23,435 nt of DNA. It comes from Arachidicoccus sp050436765. Its GTDB lineage: Bacteria; Bacteroidota; Bacteroidia; Chitinophagales; Chitinophagaceae. The stretch is from assembly GCF_050436765.1 (NCBI RefSeq), contig NZ_JBNQGD010000156.1, forward strand, positions 1 to 23,435. The letters are read 5' to 3'. The first letter of the stretch is position 1. Every line of letters starts with the position of its first letter. The notes beneath the pieces are model-generated. The model did no database searches. It had not been told where the DNA came from and saw only the letters and a program-made list of their open reading frames with translations. Below are positions 1-7,804 of the stretch, piece after piece. The position numbers and the translations under genes were made by a program.

Positions 1-1
1 T

Positions 2-313
2 CCGATGTTTTCAAAGAAGACAATTCAGGGGGATCAAATTATATTACAATTTACGCATACAGACAAGGGATTAAAAAGCGCGAACGGCAGGCCCTTGGAT
101 TATTTTGAAATAGCAGGATCGGATGGAGTATTTAAACGTGCAGATGTCACCATTGATGGTAGTGAATTAATTGTCAGGAATCCTTTTATTAAAAATCCTG
201 TAAATGTGCGTTTTGCCTGGGATGAAACAGCCCAGCCCAATTTTTTTAATGGGGACGGTTTGCCGGCTGTACCTTTTAGAACAAATGATCCCTATCGAGA
301 TGTAGTTTTATAA
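2..313 (+). CDS. Sialate O-acetylesterase-like (SASA) esterase, C-terminal fragment
   Basis: This is the last ~103 codons of a gene that begins before the window; the frame is open to the left edge, and the first ATG at 5 is probably internal because the preceding in-frame codon gives the Pro of the usual 'P-x-[FY]' lead-in. The visible part matches the C-terminal beta-sandwich end of SASA-family esterases: GLKSANGRPLDYFEIAGSDG, then a V-T-I-D-G strand, N-P-V-N-V-R-F-A-W, and the terminal G-L-P-A-V-P-F-R-T-N-D. The SGNH catalytic Ser, Asp and His would lie upstream and cannot be seen. Family members remove O-acetyl groups from sugars; in loci with rhamnosidases they are often thought to act on acetylated pectin rather than on sialic acid. 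Only 21 bases separate its stop from the ATG of the next gene, so it belongs to the same transcript. Family assignment is secure; substrate is inference. Confidence 0.85.
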   Translation, partial: PMFSKKTIQGDQIILQFTHTDKGLKSANGRPLDYFEIAGSDGVFKRADVTIDGSELIVRNPFIKNPVNVRFAWDETAQPNFFNGDGLPAVPFRTNDPYRDVVL

Positions 314-334
314 TTTCTAATTATTTTATTGTTA

Positions 335-3139
335 ATGAAGCCTTTTTTTAAAATAAAAATTGTTTGTATTTACCTTTTGTTAGTGGCTTTTGCCAGTGCA
401 CAAGAAACGCAAAAAATGTTCCTTTCGGGTACAGGCAGTGATCACACTGTGCAGTGGCAGTTCTATTGTAGTGCGGGGCAAAATTCCGGAAAATGGACGA
501 CCATTGCTGTGCCTTCTAATTGGGAGTTGCAAGGCTTCGGTACTTATAATTATGGATTAGATAAAGATTCGCTTCGTACAAATGAAGAGGGGTTTTATAA
601 GTATCATTTTCAAGTTCCGCAAGATTGGAAAGATAAAACGGTAAGAATCGTTTTTGATGGATCTATGACTGATACCAAAGTAAAAATTAATGGAAAATCA
701 GCCGGTGCAATACACCAAGGTTCTTTTTATAGATTTAAATATGATATCTCTAAACTTTTGAAATATGGAAAATCAAATTTATTAGAAGTTACGGTAGCAA
801 AAAGTTCGGCAAATAAATCAGTAAATGCTGCAGAGCGAAAAGGCGATTTTTGGATTTTTGGAGGGATTTATCGCCCCGTTTATTTGGAGGCGCTACCTGT
901 TTCTCACATGGATGATATTGCCGTGAACGGACTGGCCGACGGCCATTTTAGCGCAGAAATTCACTTAAATAAAAATAAACAAGGGCTTAAAGTTTCTGCT
1001 CAGCTATATAATAGGGACGGAACTAAATTCGGAAATGAAATGGATGATGAGAAACAAATTTCGGACTCTGTTGTGGATTTAAATGGTCAGTTTCAAAATC
1101 CAAAACTCTGGTCGCCAGAGTTTCCCAATTTGTATAAAGTAGTTTTTACCTTAAAAGATAATGAGAAAACCATACATCAGATTTCTAAGACATTTGGTTT
1201 TAGAACAGTTGAGGTTCGTCAACGAGACGGTATTTATATCAACGGTGTAAAAATCAAATTTAAGGGCGTGGGGCATCACTCTTTTTGGCCAACAACAGGT
1301 AGAGCTTTAAGTAAGGCTCAATGTATCGCCGATGTTGAATTGATAAAGGGAATGAACATGAATGCGGTGCGGATGACGCATTATCCACCCGATACTTATT
1401 TTTTGGATGCCTGTGATTCTTTAGGACTTTTTGTTCTGGATGAATTAACTGGTTGGCATCATGCTTATGATACACAAGTGGGTTCTAAGTTGGTTAAAGA
1501 AATGATTACGAAAGATCAAAATCATCCAAGCATTGTGATGTGGGATAATGGTAATGAAGGAGGATTTAATTTCGAATTAGATCATTTGTTTAGAGAGCTT
1601 GATTTTCAACATCGGCCATTAATCCATCCCTGGGCAATTTTTGGAGGAATGGATACGCAGCATTATATCAATTACGATTACGGTAATGGCACAGGTTTAC
1701 AAGGTCATAACATTGTATTTCCGACGGAATTTTTACATGGCCTTTATGATGGCGGAGCTGGTGCTGGGTTACAAGACTATTGGAATGAGATGTGGCGAAA
1801 ACCATTGTCTGCCGGTGGTTTTATTTGGGTTTTTGCAGACGAGGACGTAGTACGTACAGATAAAAATGGTCAGCTCGATAGCGATGGTGACCACGCGCCA
1901 GACGGGATCGTTGGCCCTTATCACCAAAAAGAAGGAAGTTATAATGCGATAAAAGAAATCTGGTCTCCGGTATATGTGGAACATACGGAAATTACACCAG
2001 ATTTCGATGGCATCTTTAGATTGGAGAATAGATATTTCTTTACCAATATCAAACAATGTTCTTTTAAATGGAAGCTAGTAAAATTAAAAAATCCATTTAT
2101 AAATAAGCAACAGGAAAATATAAACGGAACAGCAGTCGCACCAAATATTGCAGTGGGCCAATTTGGTACACTTAAATTGTCTTTACCTATAAACTTTGAG
2201 CAATATGATGTTTTGTATTTAACAGCCATCGACCCGCATGGGAAGGAAATTTATACATGGAGTTTTCCTATATCCCGTCCAGATAAAATAACTAAAGAAG
2301 TTGTAAGGCAGTTTAAAAATGACAAAACCGCTACTGATTTAAAAGAAACCGCTACTAATTTTATTGTTACTACAAAAACTATGAAGTACAGTTTTGATAA
2401 ATCCTCCGGATACTTAAAAAATGTATTCAATGGTAACAAAGAAATTCCTTTTAACAATGGACCAGTATTGTGTGGGGGAAATGCCGTGTTGACCGACTTT
2501 AAAGCACACAGTTTTGAAGACTCAACTGTTTTGACTGCAACGTTTTCAAAACAGAGTGATATGTCTGAACTCTCTTGGACAGTATATGCTAACGGACTGC
2601 TAAAAATGCATACAAGTTATTTTCCACATCAATACGATTTCGATTATTTAGGTGTAAGCTTTTCATTTCCCGAAAAATTAGTACAAGGGATCCAGTGGAT
2701 GGGCAATGGTCCTTACAGAGTATGGAAGAATAGAATGCAGGGTGTTACCTTAAATGTATGGGACAAAAAATACAACAATACCATTACCGGGCAACCAGAG
2801 CCTGCAATTGTTTATCCTGAATTTAAAGGTTACTTCTCCAATTTTTATTGGATGAAATTGAAAACTAAAGTCGGCGCAGTATCGGTTTTTTGTGCTGATG
2901 AAGATATTTTTTTAAGATTATTTACACCCGGGAATCCTAAAAAGGTTTATAATACAGCACCTGAATTTCCCAAAGGGGATATCTCTTTTATGCACGCTAT
3001 AGATCCGATTGGCACCAAGTCGCAAGTTCCGGAAAATATGGGGCCTTCAGGTAGAAAGAATATGTATTACGATTATGGCAAGTCAAAAGATTATGCTAAA
3101 CAATTGACTTTATACTTCGATTTTTTTGATAATGAATAA
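335..3139 (+). CDS. GH2 beta-galactosidase-like glycoside hydrolase, five-domain LacZ type
   Basis: Exported retaining glycoside hydrolase of family GH2, 934 residues. I chose ATG 335 over the TTG at 329 because it gives a clean signal peptide (MKPFFKIKIVCIYLLLVAFASAQ). Domains, roughly: sugar-binding jelly roll 30-190 (F-G-G-I-Y-R-P-V-Y-L-E near 180), Ig-like 195-295, TIM barrel 300-580, second Ig-like 590-690, and a LacZ domain-5-like beta-sandwich 700-930 containing WMGNGPYRVWKNR. The acid/base is Glu408 in W-D-N-G-N-E-G-G and the nucleophile is Glu465 in F-P-T-E-F-L-H-G, followed by G-G-F-I-W-V-F-A-D-E as in LacZ. The family hydrolyses beta-galactosides, and some members beta-glucuronides or alpha-L-arabinopyranosides, so exact specificity is open. 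It sits between the esterase and a GH78 rhamnosidase (six bases to the latter), which suggests it trims galactose-type side chains of a rhamnose-containing glycan. Confidence 0.92.
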   Translation: MKPFFKIKIVCIYLLLVAFASAQETQKMFLSGTGSDHTVQWQFYCSAGQNSGKWTTIAVPSNWELQGFGTYNYGLDKDSLRTNEEGFYKYHFQVPQDWKDKTVRIVFDGSMTDTKVKINGKSAGAIHQGSFYRFKYDISKLLKYGKSNLLEVTVAKSSANKSVNAAERKGDFWIFGGIYRPVYLEALPVSHMDDIAVNGLADGHFSAEIHLNKNKQGLKVSAQLYNRDGTKFGNEMDDEKQISDSVVDLNGQFQNPKLWSPEFPNLYKVVFTLKDNEKTIHQISKTFGFRTVEVRQRDGIYINGVKIKFKGVGHHSFWPTTGRALSKAQCIADVELIKGMNMNAVRMTHYPPDTYFLDACDSLGLFVLDELTGWHHAYDTQVGSKLVKEMITKDQNHPSIVMWDNGNEGGFNFELDHLFRELDFQHRPLIHPWAIFGGMDTQHYINYDYGNGTGLQGHNIVFPTEFLHGLYDGGAGAGLQDYWNEMWRKPLSAGGFIWVFADEDVVRTDKNGQLDSDGDHAPDGIVGPYHQKEGSYNAIKEIWSPVYVEHTEITPDFDGIFRLENRYFFTNIKQCSFKWKLVKLKNPFINKQQENINGTAVAPNIAVGQFGTLKLSLPINFEQYDVLYLTAIDPHGKEIYTWSFPISRPDKITKEVVRQFKNDKTATDLKETATNFIVTTKTMKYSFDKSSGYLKNVFNGNKEIPFNNGPVLCGGNAVLTDFKAHSFEDSTVLTATFSKQSDMSELSWTVYANGLLKMHTSYFPHQYDFDYLGVSFSFPEKLVQGIQWMGNGPYRVWKNRMQGVTLNVWDKKYNNTITGQPEPAIVYPEFKGYFSNFYWMKLKTKVGAVSVFCADEDIFLRLFTPGNPKKVYNTAPEFPKGDISFMHAIDPIGTKSQVPENMGPSGRKNMYYDYGKSKDYAKQLTLYFDFFDNE

Positions 3140-3145
3140 ATATTA

Positions 3146-5932
3146 ATGATGATAAAAAAGGTTATTTTATTTTGTTGCTTATCTTTTGTATTTATTGTTG
3201 CATTGGCGTCAGCCAAAGCTTCAATGACAGATGGTTTGCAAATAATTAACCTTCGTTGTGAAGCATTGGAAAACCCGTCAGCAGTAGATGCCATATACCC
3301 ACGCTTAAGCTGGGCTGCTTTGTCCAAAGAAAGAAATGTACAACAAGTTGCGTATCAAATATTGGTTGCTTCCTCTTTGAAAAAATTGTCCAATAATGAC
3401 GGCGATTTATGGGATTCGAAAAAAACACTTTCTTCAAACTCCATTCAAATTGCCTATGAAGGAAAATCTCTGCTAAGCAGACAGTCATGTTATTGGAAAG
3501 TAAGAATATGGACGAATAAGGGCGGCGTCGCTTGGAGTTCAGCTGCAAGTTGGTCAATGGGGCTATTAAATAGGACGGATTGGCAAGCAAAATGGATTGG
3601 TTGGGATAAGCCTTTTCCCTGGGATAGCGTAACTAAATTTTCAAGACTTTCTGCCAGATATTTTAGGAAAGAATTTTCGGTTGAAAAGAAAATAGTTTCT
3701 GCTACGGCTTATATCTCCGGTCTAGGTCTTTATGTATTGTATATCAATGGGCAGAAAATAGGAAAGCAGGTGCTAGCTCCATCTCCGACAGATTATTCTA
3801 AAGAGGCGAAATACAATACGTTTGACGTTACAAAAGCCTTGAATAATGGAGAAAATGCCTTGGGCATAATTTTAGGCAATGGAAGATTTTTTACGATGCG
3901 TCAAAATTATAAACCTTGGAAATGGCACAATTTCGGATTTCCTAAACTCTTATTTCAATTGGAGATTAAATATGAGGATGGCAGTATAAAAAAAATTATT
4001 AGTGATGACACATGGAAGATGACGGCTAATGGCCCCATCCGCTCCAACAATGAATACGACGGAGAAGATTACGATGCCACGAAAGAAATGGTTGGATGGA
4101 AATTACCTGGTTTTAATGAAGCAAATTGGTTCAATGCGAAGAATGTATTACCGCCTGATGGTATTCTTTCAGCACAGATGAATAACAATATGCAGGTAAT
4201 GGATTCAGTAAAAGTAAAGTCCATTCATAAAATCGGCCCAAAAGATTATATCATGGATTTTGGCCAGAATATGGCAGGTTGGGTAAGATTGAATGTAAAT
4301 GGAAGCAAGCATCGTGGTGATACGCTTACTGTTCGTTATGCAGAAAGTTTACAGCCCGACGGGCAATTATACGTAGAAAATTTAAGAGATGCTAAATCTA
4401 CTGATCATTATATTTTGAAAGGCGACCAGGGTGAGCTGTTTGCACCGCAGTTTGTTTATCACGGATTTCGATATATTGAAGTACGTAATTATCCAGGTAC
4501 GCCAAGTAAAGAAAATTTTCTAGCACAAGTTGTTTATGATAAAATGCAGACTACAGGTTCCTTCACTTGTTCCGATACAACGATCAATCAAATTTTCAAA
4601 AACGCCTATTGGACTATTCGCTCCGATTACAAAGGCATGCCGGTTGATTGTCCGCAACGTAATGAACGCCAGCCCTGGTTGGGTGACAGAGCCACAGGAG
4701 CTTATGGCGAAAGTTTTCTTTTCAATAATGCGAATCTTTATGCTAAATGGTTGAATGATATTCAGGATGCACAAAAGGAAAATGGCAGTATTCCTGATGT
4801 TGCACCTACTTTCTGGTATTATTTTAAAGACGATATTACTTGGCCATCGACCTATTTATATGTAGCCAATATGCTTTATCATCAATTCGGTGATAAGCAA
4901 ACAATTGTAAAGCATTATGCATCCATGAAAAAATGGATCGACTATATGCAACAACAGTATATGCAGGACTATCTTTTTAAAAATGACAGTTATGGTGATT
5001 GGTGTGTACCGCCCGAGCTCCCAACAATTATACACAGCAAAGCTCCTAAGAAAATAACGGATGGTGGTCTTTTGGCGACAGCTACTTTTTACAATGATTT
5101 AAAATTGATGGAAAAGTTTGCTTCTATTGCTGATAGAACGAATGATAGTTCATGTTTCGCAGCATTGGCGTTAAAAATTAAAAACGCTTTTAATAAAAAA
5201 TACTTTAATCGGCAAGAAGATTATTATAGCAATAATTCGATTACCTCCAACTTGCTTCCTTTGACTTTTGGAATGGTAAACGAAGGCTATAAGCAAAAAG
5301 TCTTTGAAAATATTGTCGACAAAACTTTGACAGAAGACAAGGGGCATATAGGTACAGGTGTTATTGGAACGCAATTTCTAATGCGCGGATTTACAGATTA
5401 TGGTCGACCGGATATTGCCTATAAATTGGCTTCTAACCGTACTTATCCGAGTTGGGGATATATGGCCGCAAGTGGTGCGACCACGATTTGGGAATTGTGG
5501 AATGGTAATACAGCCAGTCCTAAAATGAATTCACAAAATCATGTCATGCTTTTGGGCGATTTGTTAATTTGGTTATTTGAGGATCAGGCCGGGATAAAAT
5601 CGGACCCCAATGATATCGCTTTTAAAAAGATCATCATGCATCCGCGAATTGATACTAAAATGCAATTTGTAAATGCAAGTTATCATTCTCCTTATGGTGA
5701 AATTAGGAGTGACTGGAGAAAAGAGGGTCATTTATTTATATGGAATATTTCTATTCCAACGAATACCAGTGCAGAGGTTTATATTCCCTACGCTAATAAT
5801 GGTACTATAATCGAAGAAGGTAACGAGGATCTTGCCCATCTCAAAGATGGACATTTTTTAAGAAAAGAGAAAGGGTATATGGTTTATAATTTGGGCTCAG
5901 GGACTTATCATTTTAAATCTACATTTCAATAA
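3146..5932 (+). CDS. GH78 alpha-L-rhamnosidase (first of three)
   Basis: Exported inverting alpha-L-rhamnosidase, 928 residues, typical length for multidomain GH78. A signal peptide covers about residues 1-25; ATG 3149 is an equally possible start. Domains: N-terminal Ig-like 30-150 (L-R-C-E-A-L-E-N-P and P-R-L-S-W), Bac_rhamnosid_N jelly roll about 170-340 with the GEDYDA motif near its end, concanavalin-like domain 350-450 (M-D-F-G-Q-N-M-A-G-W), (alpha/alpha)6 catalytic barrel 465-830, and C-terminal beta-sandwich to 910. The general acid is Glu507 in DCPQRNERQPW (residues 501-511), and the general base is Glu783 in G-A-T-T-I-W-E-L-W-N-G. The consensus 'ERLGW' is 'ERQPW' here. It removes terminal alpha-L-rhamnose from oligosaccharides or plant glycosides. 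It starts six bases after the GH2 stop and is followed after seven bases by the DUF3826 gene, so it is clearly cotranscribed. Confidence 0.95.
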   Translation: MMIKKVILFCCLSFVFIVALASAKASMTDGLQIINLRCEALENPSAVDAIYPRLSWAALSKERNVQQVAYQILVASSLKKLSNNDGDLWDSKKTLSSNSIQIAYEGKSLLSRQSCYWKVRIWTNKGGVAWSSAASWSMGLLNRTDWQAKWIGWDKPFPWDSVTKFSRLSARYFRKEFSVEKKIVSATAYISGLGLYVLYINGQKIGKQVLAPSPTDYSKEAKYNTFDVTKALNNGENALGIILGNGRFFTMRQNYKPWKWHNFGFPKLLFQLEIKYEDGSIKKIISDDTWKMTANGPIRSNNEYDGEDYDATKEMVGWKLPGFNEANWFNAKNVLPPDGILSAQMNNNMQVMDSVKVKSIHKIGPKDYIMDFGQNMAGWVRLNVNGSKHRGDTLTVRYAESLQPDGQLYVENLRDAKSTDHYILKGDQGELFAPQFVYHGFRYIEVRNYPGTPSKENFLAQVVYDKMQTTGSFTCSDTTINQIFKNAYWTIRSDYKGMPVDCPQRNERQPWLGDRATGAYGESFLFNNANLYAKWLNDIQDAQKENGSIPDVAPTFWYYFKDDITWPSTYLYVANMLYHQFGDKQTIVKHYASMKKWIDYMQQQYMQDYLFKNDSYGDWCVPPELPTIIHSKAPKKITDGGLLATATFYNDLKLMEKFASIADRTNDSSCFAALALKIKNAFNKKYFNRQEDYYSNNSITSNLLPLTFGMVNEGYKQKVFENIVDKTLTEDKGHIGTGVIGTQFLMRGFTDYGRPDIAYKLASNRTYPSWGYMAASGATTIWELWNGNTASPKMNSQNHVMLLGDLLIWLFEDQAGIKSDPNDIAFKKIIMHPRIDTKMQFVNASYHSPYGEIRSDWRKEGHLFIWNISIPTNTSAEVYIPYANNGTIIEEGNEDLAHLKDGHFLRKEKGYMVYNLGSGTYHFKSTFQ

Positions 5933-5939
5933 AAAATTT

Positions 5940-6620
5940 ATGAAAAAAAATAAATTGTTCGGAAAGGTTTTCGGATTAGCTGTTTTTTGTTTTGCAATTA
6001 TTGCCAATACAGGTGTGGAAGCGCAAACAAGCGCCAAAGATAAACAGGAGATCCAAGCAAAAGCTGGTAATTGGGTAGCTTCTTTAAATTTAAATGATAA
6101 AGCAAAAGAAGCGAGTGTAACAAACATCATTGCTGCGCATTTGGAAGCTGTGCGTAACTGGAATAATACACATTCCTACACGACAGTCCCAGCAGGTATT
6201 AATCCCGAAACAGGAAATAAATTGAGTAACTTAGATAGGCAAATTATTGTTAATTCTGCTATGCCTGATTCTGTTCATCAGCATTTAATGAATGGACTTG
6301 CTAAATACCTCAGCCCAACGCAGGTAGAGGCTATCCTGGATAAGTATACCGTGGGTAAAGTTGCCTTTACATTCAAGGGCTATGAAGCCATTGTCCCTGA
6401 CTTGACGGACAAAGAAAAACAAGTAATTCTTGCAAATCTTAAAACTGCCAGAGAACAAGCAGTTGATTATAAAAGCATGAAACAGATATCCGCAATTTTT
6501 GAGATTTACAAAACTAAAAATGAACAGTATTTAAACAGTAATGGCAGAAACTGGCATCAACTTTACAAAGATTATGTCAATAAAATTAAGGCGGAAAAAG
6601 CCGCAAAGAAATCAAAATAA
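5940..6620 (+). CDS. DUF3826 family exported protein
   Basis: Small exported protein of 226 residues with a signal peptide ending near residue 29 (F-C-F-A-I-I-A-N-T-G-V-E-A-Q). The mature part looks alpha-helical and charged. Features matching DUF3826 are W-V-A-S-L-N-L-N-D near residue 40, the A-A-H-L-E-A-V-R-N-W-N-N-T-H-S segment at about 65-80, and L-S-P-T-Q-V-E-A-I-L-D-K-Y followed by an aromatic-rich F-T-F-K-G-Y-E-A-I-V-P stretch; a Lys-rich tail ends the protein. It has no recognisable catalytic motif. The family is largely confined to Bacteroidota and tends to occur beside rhamnosidases and other pectin-related genes, but I know of no established activity. Its position between a GH78 and a BNR propeller gene fits a periplasmic accessory or a new enzyme class; neither is shown by the sequence. 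Family call is good, function unknown. Confidence 0.82.
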   Translation: MKKNKLFGKVFGLAVFCFAIIANTGVEAQTSAKDKQEIQAKAGNWVASLNLNDKAKEASVTNIIAAHLEAVRNWNNTHSYTTVPAGINPETGNKLSNLDRQIIVNSAMPDSVHQHLMNGLAKYLSPTQVEAILDKYTVGKVAFTFKGYEAIVPDLTDKEKQVILANLKTAREQAVDYKSMKQISAIFEIYKTKNEQYLNSNGRNWHQLYKDYVNKIKAEKAAKKSK

Positions 6621-6650
6621 AAATTACTTACGCTTAAAGGATTATAAAAT

Positions 6651-7790
6651 ATGCTCAGAAAATTTAGTACGCTATTTTTAGTTGGCCTCGCTATTGCAAG
6701 TGGATTAAAGGCACAGAATAAATATTGGAAAACAGGGATTGTAAAAGATGAATTTCTTTATACAAAAGCTTCTTTTCCTGAATGCCATTCAGCGACGATT
6801 GCTGAAACGCCCAAGGGCTTGGTGGCTGCTTTTTTTGGAGGGACAAAAGAGCGCAATCCTGATGTGGAGATACGTGTTTGCAGAGAAGTAAATGGGAAGT
6901 GGACCGCACCCGTTGCTGTTGCAAATGGTATTGTAAACGATACTTTGCGTTATCCCACTTGGAATCCTGTTTTATACCAAGTTCCAGGCGGAGACTTATT
7001 GTTGTTTTATAAGATAGGTCCTAAACCTTCTATGTGGAAAGGTTGGATGATTCGATCCAAAGACAATGGGGTTACTTGGTTGAAGCCTGAAAAATTACCA
7101 GAAGGATTTTTAGGGCCGGTTAAAAATAAGCCCGTAACGCTCAAAGATGGTTCTTTGCTTTGCCCTTCAGGCGTGGAAAGTGGAAAGACTGCTATTCATT
7201 TCGAAAGATATGATGTGCAAAAAAATAAATGGACAATGATGGCGTTGCCACCTAATAATGCGAATTATGAAAGTCCGATACAACCGACCATTATGTTTCA
7301 CGGAAAAGATACATTGCAGGCTTTATGCAGAAGCAAGGAAGAAGCAATACTGCAAACATGGTCTTATGACGGCGGAAAGACCTGGACGCCATTGTCCAAG
7401 ACTTCCTTACCTAATAATAATTCCGGAATCGATGCTGTTACCCTAAAAAATGGATGGCAATTATTGGCATACAATCATGCAGTACCCAATGCTACATGGA
7501 AAAAAGGAAAAGGTCCCCGTACGCCGTTAAACGTGGCTATTTCCAAGGATGGCATTCATTGGTATGCCGTTTTAATTTTGGAAGATTCCCCCGTGAGCCA
7601 ATATTCTTATCCATCTGTTATTCAATCGAAAGATGGCATGATTCAGATAGTTTATACTTGGAGAAGAACAAGAATTAAATATGTAGAAGTTGATCCTTCA
7701 AAATTAATTCCTTTAAAAATAAAAGGTGGGGAATGGCCTATTATTAAGGGCTACAAAGCACCAGTCGTGCCTTCTTCAAATCATGGGTAA
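6651..7790 (+). CDS. BNR/Asp-box sialidase-like exported protein (exo-alpha-sialidase family by name)
   Basis: Exported six-bladed beta-propeller of the sialidase superfamily (BNR_2 type), 379 residues with a signal peptide MLRKFSTLFLVGLAIASGLKAQ. Asp-box motifs are visible at residues 136-143 (SKDNGVTW), 238-245 (SYDGGKTW) and, degenerate, 298-304 (SKDGIHW). Other hallmarks of this subfamily are E-C-H-S-A-T-I-A-E and F-F-G-G-T-K-E-R at about 44-68, W-N-P-V-L, G-P-V-K-N-K-P, N-N-S-G-I-D-A-V, L-N-V-A-I-S and S-Y-P-S-V-I-Q. The F-R-I-P motif carrying the first Arg of the sialidase carboxylate-binding triad is absent, so cleavage of sialic acid should not be assumed. Homologues are widespread in soil bacteria and plants without a settled substrate. 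An AAAGGA at 6636-6641, nine bases before the ATG, is a plausible ribosome binding site. Location among pectin-type hydrolases suggests a role on an acidic or rhamnosylated sugar, by inference. Confidence 0.82.
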   Translation: MLRKFSTLFLVGLAIASGLKAQNKYWKTGIVKDEFLYTKASFPECHSATIAETPKGLVAAFFGGTKERNPDVEIRVCREVNGKWTAPVAVANGIVNDTLRYPTWNPVLYQVPGGDLLLFYKIGPKPSMWKGWMIRSKDNGVTWLKPEKLPEGFLGPVKNKPVTLKDGSLLCPSGVESGKTAIHFERYDVQKNKWTMMALPPNNANYESPIQPTIMFHGKDTLQALCRSKEEAILQTWSYDGGKTWTPLSKTSLPNNNSGIDAVTLKNGWQLLAYNHAVPNATWKKGKGPRTPLNVAISKDGIHWYAVLILEDSPVSQYSYPSVIQSKDGMIQIVYTWRRTRIKYVEVDPSKLIPLKIKGGEWPIIKGYKAPVVPSSNHG

Positions 7791-7804
7791 TAATTATTAA
7801 AGTA

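Noticed and set aside
329..331. TTG as the start of the first GH2 gene
   Set aside because: ATG 335 two codons later gives a standard signal peptide; the TTG adds only Met-Leu.
1641..1850. Small + strand frames within large genes (also 4530-4754, 7258-7446, 13632-13865, 21494-21742)
   Set aside because: They overlap conserved catalytic regions of GH2, GH78, BNR and symporter genes in another frame and show no domain.
3246..3590. Antisense open frame of 114 codons, and similar ones at 8646-8942, 1939-2229 and 10523-10819
   Set aside because: They lie wholly inside strongly supported + strand genes, have no family resemblance and read as low-complexity Lys/Ser/Phe-rich shadows.
6651..7790. 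True sialidase acting on sialic acid
   Set aside because: The F-R-I-P arginine is missing and no sialic acid uptake or catabolism genes are nearby.
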